In this document: positions 18,545 through 27,160 of the stretch, piece by piece
Position numbering within the stretch: the first letter of the stretch is position 1
Layout of the letters: the number at the start of each line of letters is the position of its first letter
Origin: Liolophura sinensis
Taxonomy: Eukaryota; Mollusca; Polyplacophora; Chitonida; Chitonidae
DNA: 64,000 bases
Direction of reading: 5' to 3'
Assembly: GCF_032854445.1 (NCBI RefSeq)
Contig: NC_088297.1
Coordinates: 16,317,127 to 16,381,126 of the forward strand
Notes under the pieces: model-generated
The model's input: only the letters and a program-made list of their open reading frames with translations
What the model was told of the DNA's origin: nothing
Databases searched by the model: none
Translations under genes and position numbers: made by a program

Positions 18545-18615
18545 CTCAGACCGCCTATATATAGTATAGAGTGGCCCTAGCCTGACACACTGATACACTG
18601 ACCCAGTCCATATAA
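18545..18615 (-). promoter_or_regulatory. Integrase promoter: TATA box plus copy 5 of the recurrent motif
   Basis: CTATATATAGTATA at about 18555-18568 lies about 70 bp upstream of the integrase ATG. Next to it is CTAGCCTGACACACTGATAC, then ACTGACCCAGTCC and TATAAAAAG at 18610-18618, a possible second TATA box of either orientation. This is the most complete copy of the five, flanked by TATA elements on both sides. Confidence 0.55.
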
Positions 18616-18678
18616 AAAGAAAACACAAAAACACCGGGGATGGATTCCATAGTAAGGTAACAGTATTAGTATTATTCT

Positions 18679-18946
18679 TTACAGCAATGTACAGGTCTGT
18701 AACACGGAGCGTTGATAGACCTCTGTTAACGTGGGACGAGCAATCTCTACGTAATACGCTTGAATAGGTCGGGAATCCTCGACATGCTGACAGACGTCTT
18801 CAGTGTACGCTTGCAGCACCTGCAGTCGTCCCCCGTTCACCCTACCATCCGCAAACATACTATGAAGTACACTTGTGTAGCTTTGCAGGTCGGTGACGAC
18901 AGCTACCCAGTCTTTCCATTGCGGCGTTGTACGGAGCTTCGCCAGG
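18679..18946 (-). CDS. Short open minus-strand stretch with splice-acceptor-like start
   Basis: About 88 codons are open on the minus strand, preceded by TATGTCTTTTCTAG, a good acceptor. Residues include LRTTPQWKDWVAVVTDLQSY and IARPTLTEVYQRS, a composition like real protein rather than noise. No family is recognised. It could be a small gene's last exon between the PC4-like and integrase genes. Confidence 0.35.
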
Positions 18947-19020
18947 CTAGAAAAGACATAAAGAAGACACCGTCGTCATTCTAATGCCGTCACCGACCGA
19001 ACCCTAGCCACATCAATCAA

Positions 19021-19053
19021 ACGATAGATAGATAGATAGATAGATAGATAGAC
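19021..19053 (+). repeat. (GATA)n microsatellite
   Basis: About eight uninterrupted GATA units inside the Polinton, between the short open stretches at 18679-18946 and 19204-19300. Confidence 0.9.
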
Positions 19054-19203
19054 TATCCCTTCACCAACAGGTAAAGACAATAACCAACACCAAAGACCAG
19101 GGTCGTCAACCTGAAAACTTTTTTTATTTATTTTTTCGAACTCGAACAGTGAACAAACGAATGAACGAATAAATACATGCTGTAAGTGTCCATTATTTTG
19201 GTG

Positions 19204-19300
19204 TCACGGTGAGAAATGTCTCGTGATGATGATTGTATCGCCAATATGAAAGTCCTGACACTGGTCAATGTTTATAACGCGCACCACCCTAGTCATCTTC
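19204..19300 (-). CDS. Short open minus-strand stretch (about 30 codons) with acceptor
   Basis: Preceded by TGTGTTTTTTACAG, a strong acceptor. The frame reads MTRVVRVINIDQCQDFHIGD and ends at a TGA. It lies about 110 bp after the PC4-like gene, whose last codons overlap a donor-like GTGAGT, so it may be an alternative terminal exon. Small size keeps confidence low. Confidence 0.3.
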
Positions 19301-19408
19301 CTGTAAAAAACACACATAGGTAAACACAAAACGAGAATGTATGAAGGGAAAAACAAAACAAACAAAAAAAAGCTGGGTAAGGGTGGTGCGGTTAAAACAA
19401 AAACACAC

Positions 19409-20743
19409 TCACTCCGTCATCGTAGCCTGGGTGGCCTGGGTAGCCTGGTTGGGCTGGTTGGCTTGGTTGTTAGGCCGGATTGTAGGCTGCTTGTCAGGTG
19501 CAGAGAGGTTGTTGGCTGTCATCAAATACTTCACGTACATCTGGGCGAATGCCGGGTTCGATTTGTTGATCGGCGTCTCATTTAAAAACTGCCGCAGTTG
19601 GTCTTTCACACTTTTCTCCACAGCCCACGGGAGGGAGGCTGCCTTACGGGCCTGGCGCATGAACTTGACCAACACAGTTCCCTCTTTCAGGTAACGCATA
19701 CGGGCCTCGTCCACGATACTCAGGGCCAGCTCTCGGTTCTCCAGCAAGGGGGGTCGGGGAGGAGATGGATCGCTCGCGGTGTTGGTGGGTTGTCGACCGT
19801 ACACATCACGCTGTAACTTGAGGAGGTGGGGTTGGAGAGCTACATCGTAAGCTTGCCACAGCAAGGCTGTTAGCGCCGTCTCAAGCTCAGGGTTTAACGG
19901 ATCCGCCTTTTCCACCTTTTCCACTGGGATGTCGGGGATGGTGGGGGTTGCAGTAGCAGCAGTAGTCGTATCATCGGCAGTCTCCCCATCAGCAGTCGTC
20001 ACAGCAGCCGTCACAGCAGCGGTTAAAGCAGCACTCATAGCAGCATTCACCTCACCGCCCGTCTCACCAGTCTCTCCAGTCTCTCCAGTTTCTCCAGTCT
20101 CTTCAGTCTTCCCCTCCTCCGTTTCCATCATCTCCATCTCCATCCCCGGCTCTTGGGGGTCTTGGGGGTCTTGGGGCTCTTGGATGTCGTCGTTATCACC
20201 AGCCTCGATCACCACCAGCACCAAGGCGTCGATGTCGGGGATGGCCTGGACTAGTTTTTGCCAGTAAGTCCAGTACTTGAGCGTGATGCCCTCACTCGTC
20301 GGGTAGAGTCGACCGTTCGGCTGGTAGGCTCGCCATTTCTTCACATGAACGTACAGGACACCCTCCGAGTTCCTCAGCGTGGATAGAAAGTACCCGTTGG
20401 AGAGTGGCTCCCGCACAGGTAAACCGGCCTCAGGTAGATCAGCAGCCAGGGTCTTGAGCCGAGTCCACCCCACCCCGTCAAGCCTGACGCGTTTGGGTGG
20501 AGCGTTCGGGTCTGTCGGTGATTGGCAAATCTCAATCGTCTCGTCTCTACACACCCCCACCCACAGCCAGGAGGCCAGCTGTAATTTGGCAAGAACCTCG
20601 CTGGGTAAGGGCAGGCACACCTTCCTCTTCTTCTCGGGAGGTTGTTGTTGTTCGGCTATGGTGGATAGCCGGGTAGGTACGGACGCTGAGCGTTTCATCC
20701 TGATGGCAGCATGCAGGGGGTTGATGGTGGTGGAGCGTTTCAT
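19409..20743 (-). CDS. Polinton PC4-like DNA-binding protein with tandem domains and NLS
   Basis: 444 residues from ATG 20743, open. An SV40-like nuclear signal (PEKKRKV, residues 36-42) precedes two stretches that resemble the PC4/Sub1 single-stranded-DNA-binding fold. The second (about 117-178) is clearer: VLYVHVKKWRAYQPNGRLYP, GITLKYWTYWQKL and a closing IPDIDALV match PC4's order of beta strands, GISL and the W-x-x-L...I-x-DID helix. The first (about 55-105) is divergent. Then come acidic and ETGETG/Ala-Thr low-complexity runs and a helical C-terminal domain. Roles could be ssDNA protection during protein-primed replication or transcriptional coactivation. It would be the first gene behind the right TIR promoter if the LINE/SGNH insertion were absent. 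Confidence 0.55.
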   Translation of the reverse strand: MKRSTTINPLHAAIRMKRSASVPTRLSTIAEQQQPPEKKRKVCLPLPSEVLAKLQLASWLWVGVCRDETIEICQSPTDPNAPPKRVRLDGVGWTRLKTLAADLPEAGLPVREPLSNGYFLSTLRNSEGVLYVHVKKWRAYQPNGRLYPTSEGITLKYWTYWQKLVQAIPDIDALVLVVIEAGDNDDIQEPQDPQDPQEPGMEMEMMETEEGKTEETGETGETGETGETGGEVNAAMSAALTAAVTAAVTTADGETADDTTTAATATPTIPDIPVEKVEKADPLNPELETALTALLWQAYDVALQPHLLKLQRDVYGRQPTNTASDPSPPRPPLLENRELALSIVDEARMRYLKEGTVLVKFMRQARKAASLPWAVEKSVKDQLRQFLNETPINKSNPAFAQMYVKYLMTANNLSAPDKQPTIRPNNQANQPNQATQATQATMTE

Positions 20744-20749
20744 CTCACC

Positions 20750-20965
20750 AGGTAGGTAGGCAGGTAGGCAGGTAGGCAGGTAGGTACAGGCAGGTAGGTA
20801 GGTCGTGTAGCAGTCTCTTCTCTTCTCTTCTCTTCTCTCGGCAGGTCAGTAGTTCGGGTCGTCAGCAGGCAGGCAGGCAGGTCGGCAGGCAGGCAGGTCG
20901 GTAGAGCGTCAGGTGCGTCTGAGGCTGCCGGTCTTTTTTTTTTTTTTTGTTTATTTACTGGTTTT
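20750..20965. repeat. TAGG/CAGG and TCTTC simple repeats upstream of the PC4-like gene
   Basis: Tracts of (CAGG/TAGG)n, (TCTCT)n and a T-run. The open minus frame across them has no ATG and only repeat-coded residues, so I do not call a gene. Confidence 0.7.
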
Positions 20966-20989
20966 AGGGCCACTTTCCTGGCGGATATC

Positions 20990-21619
20990 GTGGCCCATCA
21001 AATCAGTGTTTTATTTATTTTTTTTTTAACACATGAATATTTTGATTACATAACAGCAGTGCGTTTGTATACTATTTACATATGTACATGAGTCAATTAG
21101 TGGGATTAACCTCTTTGTGGTAGCATGTTACAGCTTATTCTATAGGTTCAAATGCTGCCATGGTCATTTAACAGAAAGGGGATAAATAGTAAGCTATTTA
21201 CAGGGATTAACGTTATCTTTACATTAGAAATACATAGATCTGCATTAAAAGATTACAATGAGTTGCCTATACAGAAATTTACACAGAGAGAAAACAATTT
21301 ATTGGTTAACAGTTTTGTTCTCTTGCTTCCTCCTCTGTGGCGTGGAGTTAAGGAGCTCCCGCCACTTATACCGGACGCCGTCCAGGAAAAACCAGCGTAC
21401 TGGAAACCTGTGCCTGTAACAGGTGCGACAAGTATAAATGAGGAGCAAGGATGTCAGGCCTCATCCACTTAGTTGAAGCAAGAGATAGTCCTATTGTCAT
21501 GATGTCTTTCATGTTTCTGGTCTTCGTTTCCTGGTTGTTAAGTTTCTTTGGTTCCATGGGTCTTCTTATTGTTTTCCCTGTCTTCTTCTTTAATTGATTT
21601 CCTTCTCTATTTCCAATTT
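20990..21619. other. A+T-rich non-coding sequence within the Polinton, probably inserted DNA
   Basis: Begins with a T-rich run at about 21008-21028 that on the minus strand reads as an A-rich tail, possibly the 3' end of an inserted minus-strand retroelement. Base composition is clearly more A+T-rich than the adjacent Polinton genes. No coding frame is supported. Confidence 0.4.
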
Positions 21620-22186
21620 TTATTTTCTGCCTCCCATGGCGGCGCAGACAGCACGTTTCATAGACCGGTAGAACAGTTCCTGGCCTAGAGTGTTTAGGTG
21701 CACTCCGTCTTTGGTTAGAATTTGTTTTTGTGGTCGGATCAGTCCCCGGTGTCTCCAGAAGGTGGCCAATTGGTTGTTTGTCAGCTTCTTGTTAATTTCA
21801 TGGATTTTTGTATTATAAATGTGGACCGAAATTCGCCGAGTTACCTGACGGTAAAGAAGCTGGCTGATGTAGATCCTTGGAATTTGGAATTTCGTTTTAA
21901 GTGCACCAACATAGTCTAAAATATCAGCGCAAATTGCTGCTGCTGATTTGTGAGAGTCCGCATCGTTTCCCCCAATGTGAAGGATAACTAGGTCAGGTTT
22001 TGTCTCCTGAAGGAGACTTTCCAATCTTCCAGAGCATCTAAGTGTCCCAACTCTAGCTCCCCCAATGCCAAAAAACCGAATGTCTTGGCCTGTTCCAAAG
22101 TCGATTCTAGAGTTTGGGATCGAATTTCGAAGGATACTATTCTCCAGTCTATGAACGTAACTGCTGCCGATAATAAAGATTTTCAT
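21620..22186 (-). CDS. SGNH/GDSL-type hydrolase ORF
   Basis: 188 residues from ATG 22186, open. SGNH blocks are in order: IIGSSYVHRLE (nucleophile probably Ser9), GIGGARVG (block II Gly), LHIGGNDAD (block III, Asn74) and TKDGVHLNTLG (block V, Asp160 and His163). This predicts an esterase-like hydrolase. Such domains occur in ORF1 of some LINEs and as stray ORFs near retroelements, which fits the LINE fragment next door on the same strand, although here it lies after the reverse transcriptase instead of before. An acceptor-like GTTTTCACAG precedes the ATG. Base composition differs from the Polinton genes. Confidence 0.65.
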   Translation of the reverse strand: MKIFIIGSSYVHRLENSILRNSIPNSRIDFGTGQDIRFFGIGGARVGTLRCSGRLESLLQETKPDLVILHIGGNDADSHKSAAAICADILDYVGALKTKFQIPRIYISQLLYRQVTRRISVHIYNTKIHEINKKLTNNQLATFWRHRGLIRPQKQILTKDGVHLNTLGQELFYRSMKRAVCAAMGGRK

Positions 22187-22559
22187 CCTTTTTTCCCTGT
22201 GAAAACAAATAGAGAAAACAAATATACAAGATAGTTGTATTTTTGATTTGCGAAGGTGTTTTGTTTATGAGATAATGTATATCTTAAGCAAGAAGATATT
22301 TGATAAAACAGATATTTAGGAGCAAATTAGTGGTATACCTACCAATCAGAAATTGATAGAGGGTCTGCCCTCGTATGATATATACACATTTGTAAATAAA
22401 TAGATAATAAATATCAACTAATAAGAATAGATAAATAACAACAAGTAAGAGGGCAGATTAGTTAATGGAGAAATATTATTAATTACTACAGTTATCAACT
22501 TTTGTGGTTACATTGTTTTCGTGTGCTATGTTTTTGCAGATTGGTTTCATGGACGTTTT

Positions 22560-22778
22560 ATCGGCCCTCAAGATCAAGGTATCGCCGATATAGTTGGGGA
22601 TAAAGTTGTAGGGAGGAATTATGTATCTGTGGAATAAACGGCCCTCAAAATCAAGGTATCGCCGTTGTTAGTATATGTGTTTGGTAATTACGGAGAATGC
22701 ACCGTTTTTAATCAGAGAAGGTGACGTATTGTTGACTAGAGCAGAAACGGCCCTCAGAATCAAGGTATCGCCGTTGTT
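22560..22778 (-). repeat. Three copies of a ~26-bp motif in the LINE 3' region
   Basis: CGGCCCTCA(A/G)(A/G)ATCAAGG followed by TATCGCCG occurs at about 22562-22587, 22639-22664 and 22748-22773 on the plus strand. Each copy begins CGGC and ends GCCG, so it can form a small stem. They lie just after the reverse-transcriptase stop, where LINE 3' untranslated signals would be. Confidence 0.65.
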
Positions 22779-22794
22779 GGTCAATTGTGTTTTA

Positions 22795-24438
22795 TCAGAT
22801 TCGGCTTTCGTAACTCGTCGATTTGATGTATTCTTTTAGTAAGGAGAATATTTGTGCTCTCAGGTGTGGTTTGGGGTTAAGGATAGTCTGAAGGTCAAGT
22901 TCACATTTGTAGATTTGCAGGCATTCTGCCAATCGCCTTCGTTCTTTACTGTGTTTAATACATTGTAGCAAATAGTGCTCTATGGTTTCATCATGCTCTT
23001 GACAGGCTGGGCAAGTTGGTGAAGAATTTTGGATTATAGTTGCTAGATGTGCTTTGAGCCCTGTTTTCCCTAGTCTCAGGCGTGATATGTTTTTGTCATC
23101 TTGGTTATTCAATAATTGGAACGAATTTAATTTTGTAATCGTTCCGTTTAATATTTTATAGTGCCACCGTCCGCGGGATTCTTTATCCCATTCCTCTTTC
23201 CACTGATTGTTAATTTGGGTATTGATCAATGTATATTTTTCATTTTGGCTCAGGGGGACGTCTATATCTTGTTCATATTTTCGTAGGCTCGATTTTGCTG
23301 CCTGATCTGCAATTTCATTTCCTCGAATATTAACGTGTGCTGGAACCCATGCTAGAGTCAGGTCGGTTTTTTGTTTCTGTATTTTGTCAGTTAGCGAGAT
23401 TATTTCTTGTAGGAGGTCTGGTCTACTCTCAGATTTGGAGTTTTGGATGGAAATTATTCCGCTGAGGGAGTCGCTTAGTATGGCTACTCGGTTTGGTTTG
23501 TTCTCAAGAATCCATTGTAGTGCCATTGTAATTGCAACTAATTCACTAGTATAGACGGAGAGGTGGTTGGGTAGTTTATAGTTTTTAACTATGTTTAGAT
23601 CTGGTATTGCAAATGATGATCCAGTGTGACCCTGCACATTTTTAGATCCGTCAGTATATATTTTTAGATGACCGTTGTAGTGTTCGTGGAAGTGTTCTAA
23701 GGCTTGAGCTTTGATATATACTGGGTTTTCCAGTTTTGAAATTTGGTCGTGGAGTGCAATGTCTATTTGGGGGAGTTTGCAATAGCCACGGGGTTGTTGA
23801 TATACATTTTCTTGTTGCTTTGGCAAGGCAATGTCATATTTGCAAAGTAGTCTGTTGATTTCATATCCTATTGGAGCTGAGTGTTTTGTCCATTTTTTTT
23901 CCAGATATTCATATTCAGAATATGGGAGGATTAAATTGTAACATGGATGTGTATTACCGTAAGCGCTTATTTTTCCTGCATATTTGAGGGTTAGTTGTTC
24001 TCTTCTAAGGTGAAGGGGTTTTTCAAGTGTTTCTACTTGGAGACTGCAAAGCGAAGTGCCTTTGAAGGCTCCTGTTGCTACTTTTAAGGCAGAATATTGA
24101 ATACTATCAATTCGCTGTAGTAGAGTTTTGCACGCGGATTGATAGACTATTGCACCATAGTCTATTTTGGAGCGAATTAGACACTGGTACATTTTTATGA
24201 GTGTGGTTTTGTTGGCTCCCCATTTAGTGCCTGAAATGCATCTCATAAGATTGAGATCGCGTTGGCATCTAATTGTGAGGTCATTAATATGGTCTTTCCA
24301 TGTTAATCTACTATCAAGAATCATACCTAGGTATTTCACTTTTTCTTTGATTTCAATTTTCTTTTTACCTATGAAAAGTTCAATATTCACTTTTCTTCTG
24401 TTTGTAAAAAACAATACCTGTCCTTCACCGGCTTTTAT
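22795..24438 (-). mobile_element. 5'-truncated LINE: reverse-transcriptase end, RNase H and zinc knuckle
   Basis: About 547 codons open on the minus strand. It starts within the reverse transcriptase after the YADD motif (KVKYLGMILDSRLTWKDHI), so the catalytic palm is missing. An RNase H domain follows with its acidic residues (YTDGSKN, SELVAITMAL, LSDSLSG, GNEIADQAA) and a C-terminal CPACQEHDETIEHYLLQC knuckle. This order fits I/Jockey/Nimb-like LINEs that carry RNase H. The truncated end abuts the inner edge of the right TIR. No target duplication was found. Confidence 0.8.
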
Positions 24439-24878
24439 CCTATCCACGCGGAAATTCACCACACGCTGATTGGTTTGTTTTTTCTTACGTAACCTCTTCT
24501 CGCACGCTGATTGGTCCGTTTTGCGGGCCTCCCATTGGGCCGTTTTGGGGCAAATCCGGCTCACCCATTGGTCCGTTTTGTCGCCAGGGAGCTCTTTTCG
24601 AGCTGTCCCACTCGACTTTACAAGCCGACCTTTTGCCTCTTTTTTTTCTCTCTTTTTTCCCTATACTGTTATACTATACACTATATCACACTCGTCTATA
24701 CACACATACGCCCCGCGGTGTGGGAAAAACCCACAACTGAGGGATGACGTCACACCTACCAGCCCTTCGGGCTGGCAGGTGTGACGTCACCACCACATCA
24801 CCTCAAAAAAAACAACTCCTCAAAACCTCAAAAAAAATCCCTCCTCAATACCGAACGTCAGTCACATTCTATACTACT
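24439..24878 (-). repeat. Polinton right terminal inverted repeat
   Basis: Inverted copy of 3848-4289, ending CATTCTATACTACT at 24878. It repeats the CRE-tipped palindrome, the CCAAT boxes and TTACGTAA, facing inward on the minus strand. The element's own sequence is replaced by LINE sequence exactly where similarity to the left TIR stops, so the TIR may once have been longer. Confidence 0.95.
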
Positions 24879-24884
24879 ATTATT
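24879..24884. repeat. Target-site duplication, right copy
   Basis: ATTATT, identical to 3842-3847, directly after the terminal TACTACT. Confidence 0.9.
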
Positions 24885-25035
24885 GTAGGTCTCTCCCTCA
24901 GTATCGTAGGTGTCACCCCTCGGTATTGTAGGCGCGTCTTTCGTTACAGTAGGTGTTTCATTATTGTAAATGTCTCCCTCGTTATTGTATGTGCGTCTCT
25001 CATTACTGAAGGTGTCTCCCTTATTATTGTAGGTG
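24885..25035 (+). repeat. ~21-bp minisatellite, right part
   Basis: Continuation of the array at 3656-3841. Units such as TCTCCCTCGTTATTGTATGTG and TATTGTAGGTGTC run up to about 20 bp before the GPCR exon. Many units resemble 3' splice sites. Confidence 0.75.
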
Positions 25036-25057
25036 TCTTCGTCTCGTCCATTGACAG

Positions 25058-25775
25058 AGGAGCACTCGTGGGTTCAACTTTGATCTTTCTCCTCATAGCC
25101 GTGGAAAGGTATACAGTATTGTGTCGCCCTCTTAAGACCCTGGGGTTGTGGACTACCCCTAGGGTATGTGGCTTACTCCTCGTTATTTGGGCGATAACAG
25201 TTGGTGTCTCTCTACCTATAGGGTACGCCACGCGGTACGAGCAGTTGGAATACGAGAATACAACATGGACGGATTGCTACACACTATATGACGAACCGTG
25301 GGTCCAGTGGTACGACATCGCTTTGATCATTGGGACGTATTTCCTGCCAATCCTTTTACTGACGCTACTCTATGGAAAGATAATCATGACACTGAAAACA
25401 CAAGTACCACAAAGCGACACCAAATGCCCTGGATCGCGAGCGGCGAGAAGATCTCGTCTGCAGGTTATGGTCATGCTGGTGTCAGTGCTTTTGATCTTTG
25501 TGGTATGCCTTCTGCCGTTCCAGATTTATATTTTTCTATTGTATTTGAATCCTGAACTGTTAGACGCTATGGATTATAAGTCCTATTTCGCCATGAACTG
25601 GTTTTTCAGATTGATGCTGTATCTCAACCACATTGCAAACCCCATTGTCTACTTCGTGATGTCGGCGAATTTCAGGGACGCATTCCGAGAGTTGTTTTGT
25701 AGTTTTTGCGCTAGAGTCAGCTGTGATGGCGAGAGTTCTGCTACCAGCCACACTAACGTCACAATGAAACACTAA
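25058..25775 (+). CDS. Class A (rhodopsin-type) peptide GPCR, 3' exon from TM3 to C-terminus
   Basis: An acceptor (TCCATTGACAG, ending 25057) opens a 239-residue frame to a stop at 25775. It encodes the end of TM3 with ERY in place of DRY (IAVERYTVLCRPLK), TM4 (LLLVIWAITVGVSLPI), TM5 (WYDIALIIGTYFLPILLL), TM6 (VMVMLVSVLLIFVVCLLPFQ) and TM7 with NPIVYFVMSANFRDAF. This is a neuropeptide-receptor-like pattern; I cannot name the ligand. TM1-TM2 exons were not found in the window. With the Polinton directly upstream, the N-terminal exon may be farther left, or this may be a truncated gene copy. The frame itself is intact. Confidence 0.75.
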
Positions 25776-26354
25776 ACTATATGTACATCCAAAAGTACAC
25801 TCACCATATTTGACTCCGTACTTAAAATATTGACATAACTCGAAATGAACCTACTAAATCAAAGCAGTTTAATTTATTTACTTGATTGGTGTTTTATGCC
25901 GCACTAAAACAGTTTAAATGGGTGCACAAGTATGTATGCTTGGGGTTTAATTTCGTGCTTAACAATGTTTCAGTCATATAACCACGAGGAGTCATTAGGT
26001 GTGTGTACTCTTGTGGCATGGCGAAGAAACCAGACATAACACACAACCCAGTCACATTGTTCTGATACCGGGCCAACCCAATCTTTTCTCCTTTGCTGTA
26101 ACCTTTCGGTGCTGAAAGCCAGTTCTTGGGTATCGGCTATCCCTGGTTTGATCCCATTTCTCCAGATTCCGGGCTCCAGATTGATCAGTTTAAGCCTATA
26201 TGGAAACGCCCGATCTGAACTACACGGTAGGAAGAAAGGGAAATAATGTTAGATTTGATGAGCGAAACATAGAGAGAGGTCCAAATCGCAGCCAAGACGC
26301 ATCGTTTTCTGCTGTGACTCAACGGTGTTTGTGTATATGTAATACTGTTAGTGT
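25776..26354. other. Intergenic DNA with SINE fragments
   Basis: Contains the tail of a family 1 SINE (25868-25912) and a piece of family 2 (25928-26038). No gene is seen. Confidence 0.5.
25928..26038 (-). repeat. SINE family 2 fragment
   Basis: TGCTTGGGGTTTAATTTCGT, then ACTTAACAATGTTTCAGTCA-like sequence and GAGGAGTCATTAGG match the 3' end of the longer copies at 46370 and 57724. Confidence 0.55.
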
Positions 26355-27160
26355 TTCAATCTATTGTCAAGCATTTTTCAGGTGACCAGACATAAGGTAA
26401 AATACAGTATGCCTGTAAGCTTTTTGCGACAATTCTACGCCTAAACTATGATTATGGTACTTCCCGACAAAATCAAGCGCTTTTTAGGCGACACATATCA
26501 GACATAAGGTAAAATACAGTATGCCTGTAAGTGTTATGCGACACTTCATGCATACGCCTATGATTATGGTACTTGGTGAGATAATGAAGGGTTTTTCAGG
26601 TGCCACATACCAGACATAAGGTAAAATACAGTATGCCTGTAAGTGTTATGCGACACTTCATGCATACGCCTATGATTATGGTACTTGGTGAGACAATCAA
26701 GCGTTTTTCAGGTGCCACATACCAGACATAATGTAAAATACAGTATGCCTGTAAGTGTTATGCGACACTTCATGCATACGCCTATGATTATGGTACTTGG
26801 TGAGATAATCAAGCGTTTTTCAGGTGCCACATACCAGACATAATGTAAAGTACAGTATGCTTGTAAGTGTTATGCGACAGTTCATGCATACGCCTGAATA
26901 ATTTTTACGATACTTTGCGATAAAATCAAGTATTTTTCAGGTGACACATACCAGACATAATGTAAAGTACAGTATGCTTGTAAGTGTTATGCGACAGTTC
27001 ATGCATACGCCAGAATAATTTTTACGATACTTCGCGATAAAATCAAGTATTTTTCAGGTGACACATACCAGACTTAAGGTAAAGTACAGTATGCCTGTAA
27101 GTGTTATGCTACAATTCATACATACACTTGAATAATTTTTACGATACTTCGTGAGTTACT
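26355..27160 (+). repeat. 112-bp tandem satellite array, about seven units
   Basis: The landmark GACATAAGGTAAAATACAGT starts at 26389, 26501, 26613, 26725, 26837, 26953 and 27071: exactly 112 bp apart four times, then 116 and 118. Units also share TTCAGGTG(C/A)CACATACC and ATTATGGTACTTGGTGAGA. The central units are nearly identical and the outer ones diverge, as expected from unequal crossing-over. Confidence 0.92.

Larger units (their letters stand above)
3848..24878. mobile_element. Polinton/Maverick virus-like DNA element, nearly complete
   Basis: About 21.0 kb, bounded by inverted repeats of about 440 bp and a 6-bp duplication. It carries the family's hallmark set: protein-primed DNA polymerase B, retrovirus-type integrase, FtsK/HerA-like packaging ATPase, adenain-type protease, major capsid and penton-like proteins, plus smaller virion-type genes. 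The two TIRs differ by about nine substitutions and a few run-length changes by eye (2-3 %), pointing to a fairly recent insertion. Most genes are open; I estimate about three breaks in all, so it is a damaged fossil. A LINE fragment and an SGNH ORF (about 21.0-24.4 kb) look like later additions. Confidence 0.95.

Noticed and set aside
20740-20973. Open minus frame upstream of the PC4-like gene
   Set aside because: No ATG at its start, and most residues are coded by TAGG/CAGG and TCTTC simple repeats.
3848-24878. LTR retroelement or retrovirus, because of the integrase
   Set aside because: No LTRs, gag or env; inverted termini, pPolB, ATPase and capsid genes identify a Polinton, and the only reverse transcriptase belongs to the LINE fragment.
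24744-25057. Open frame running from the Polinton TIR through the minisatellite into the GPCR exon
   Set aside because: The upstream part is TIR and repeat sequence read through by chance; a proper acceptor at 25057 explains the coding start.
26355-27160. CRISPR-like array
   Set aside because: Units are contiguous 112-bp tandem repeats without distinct spacers, in an animal genome; it is a satellite.
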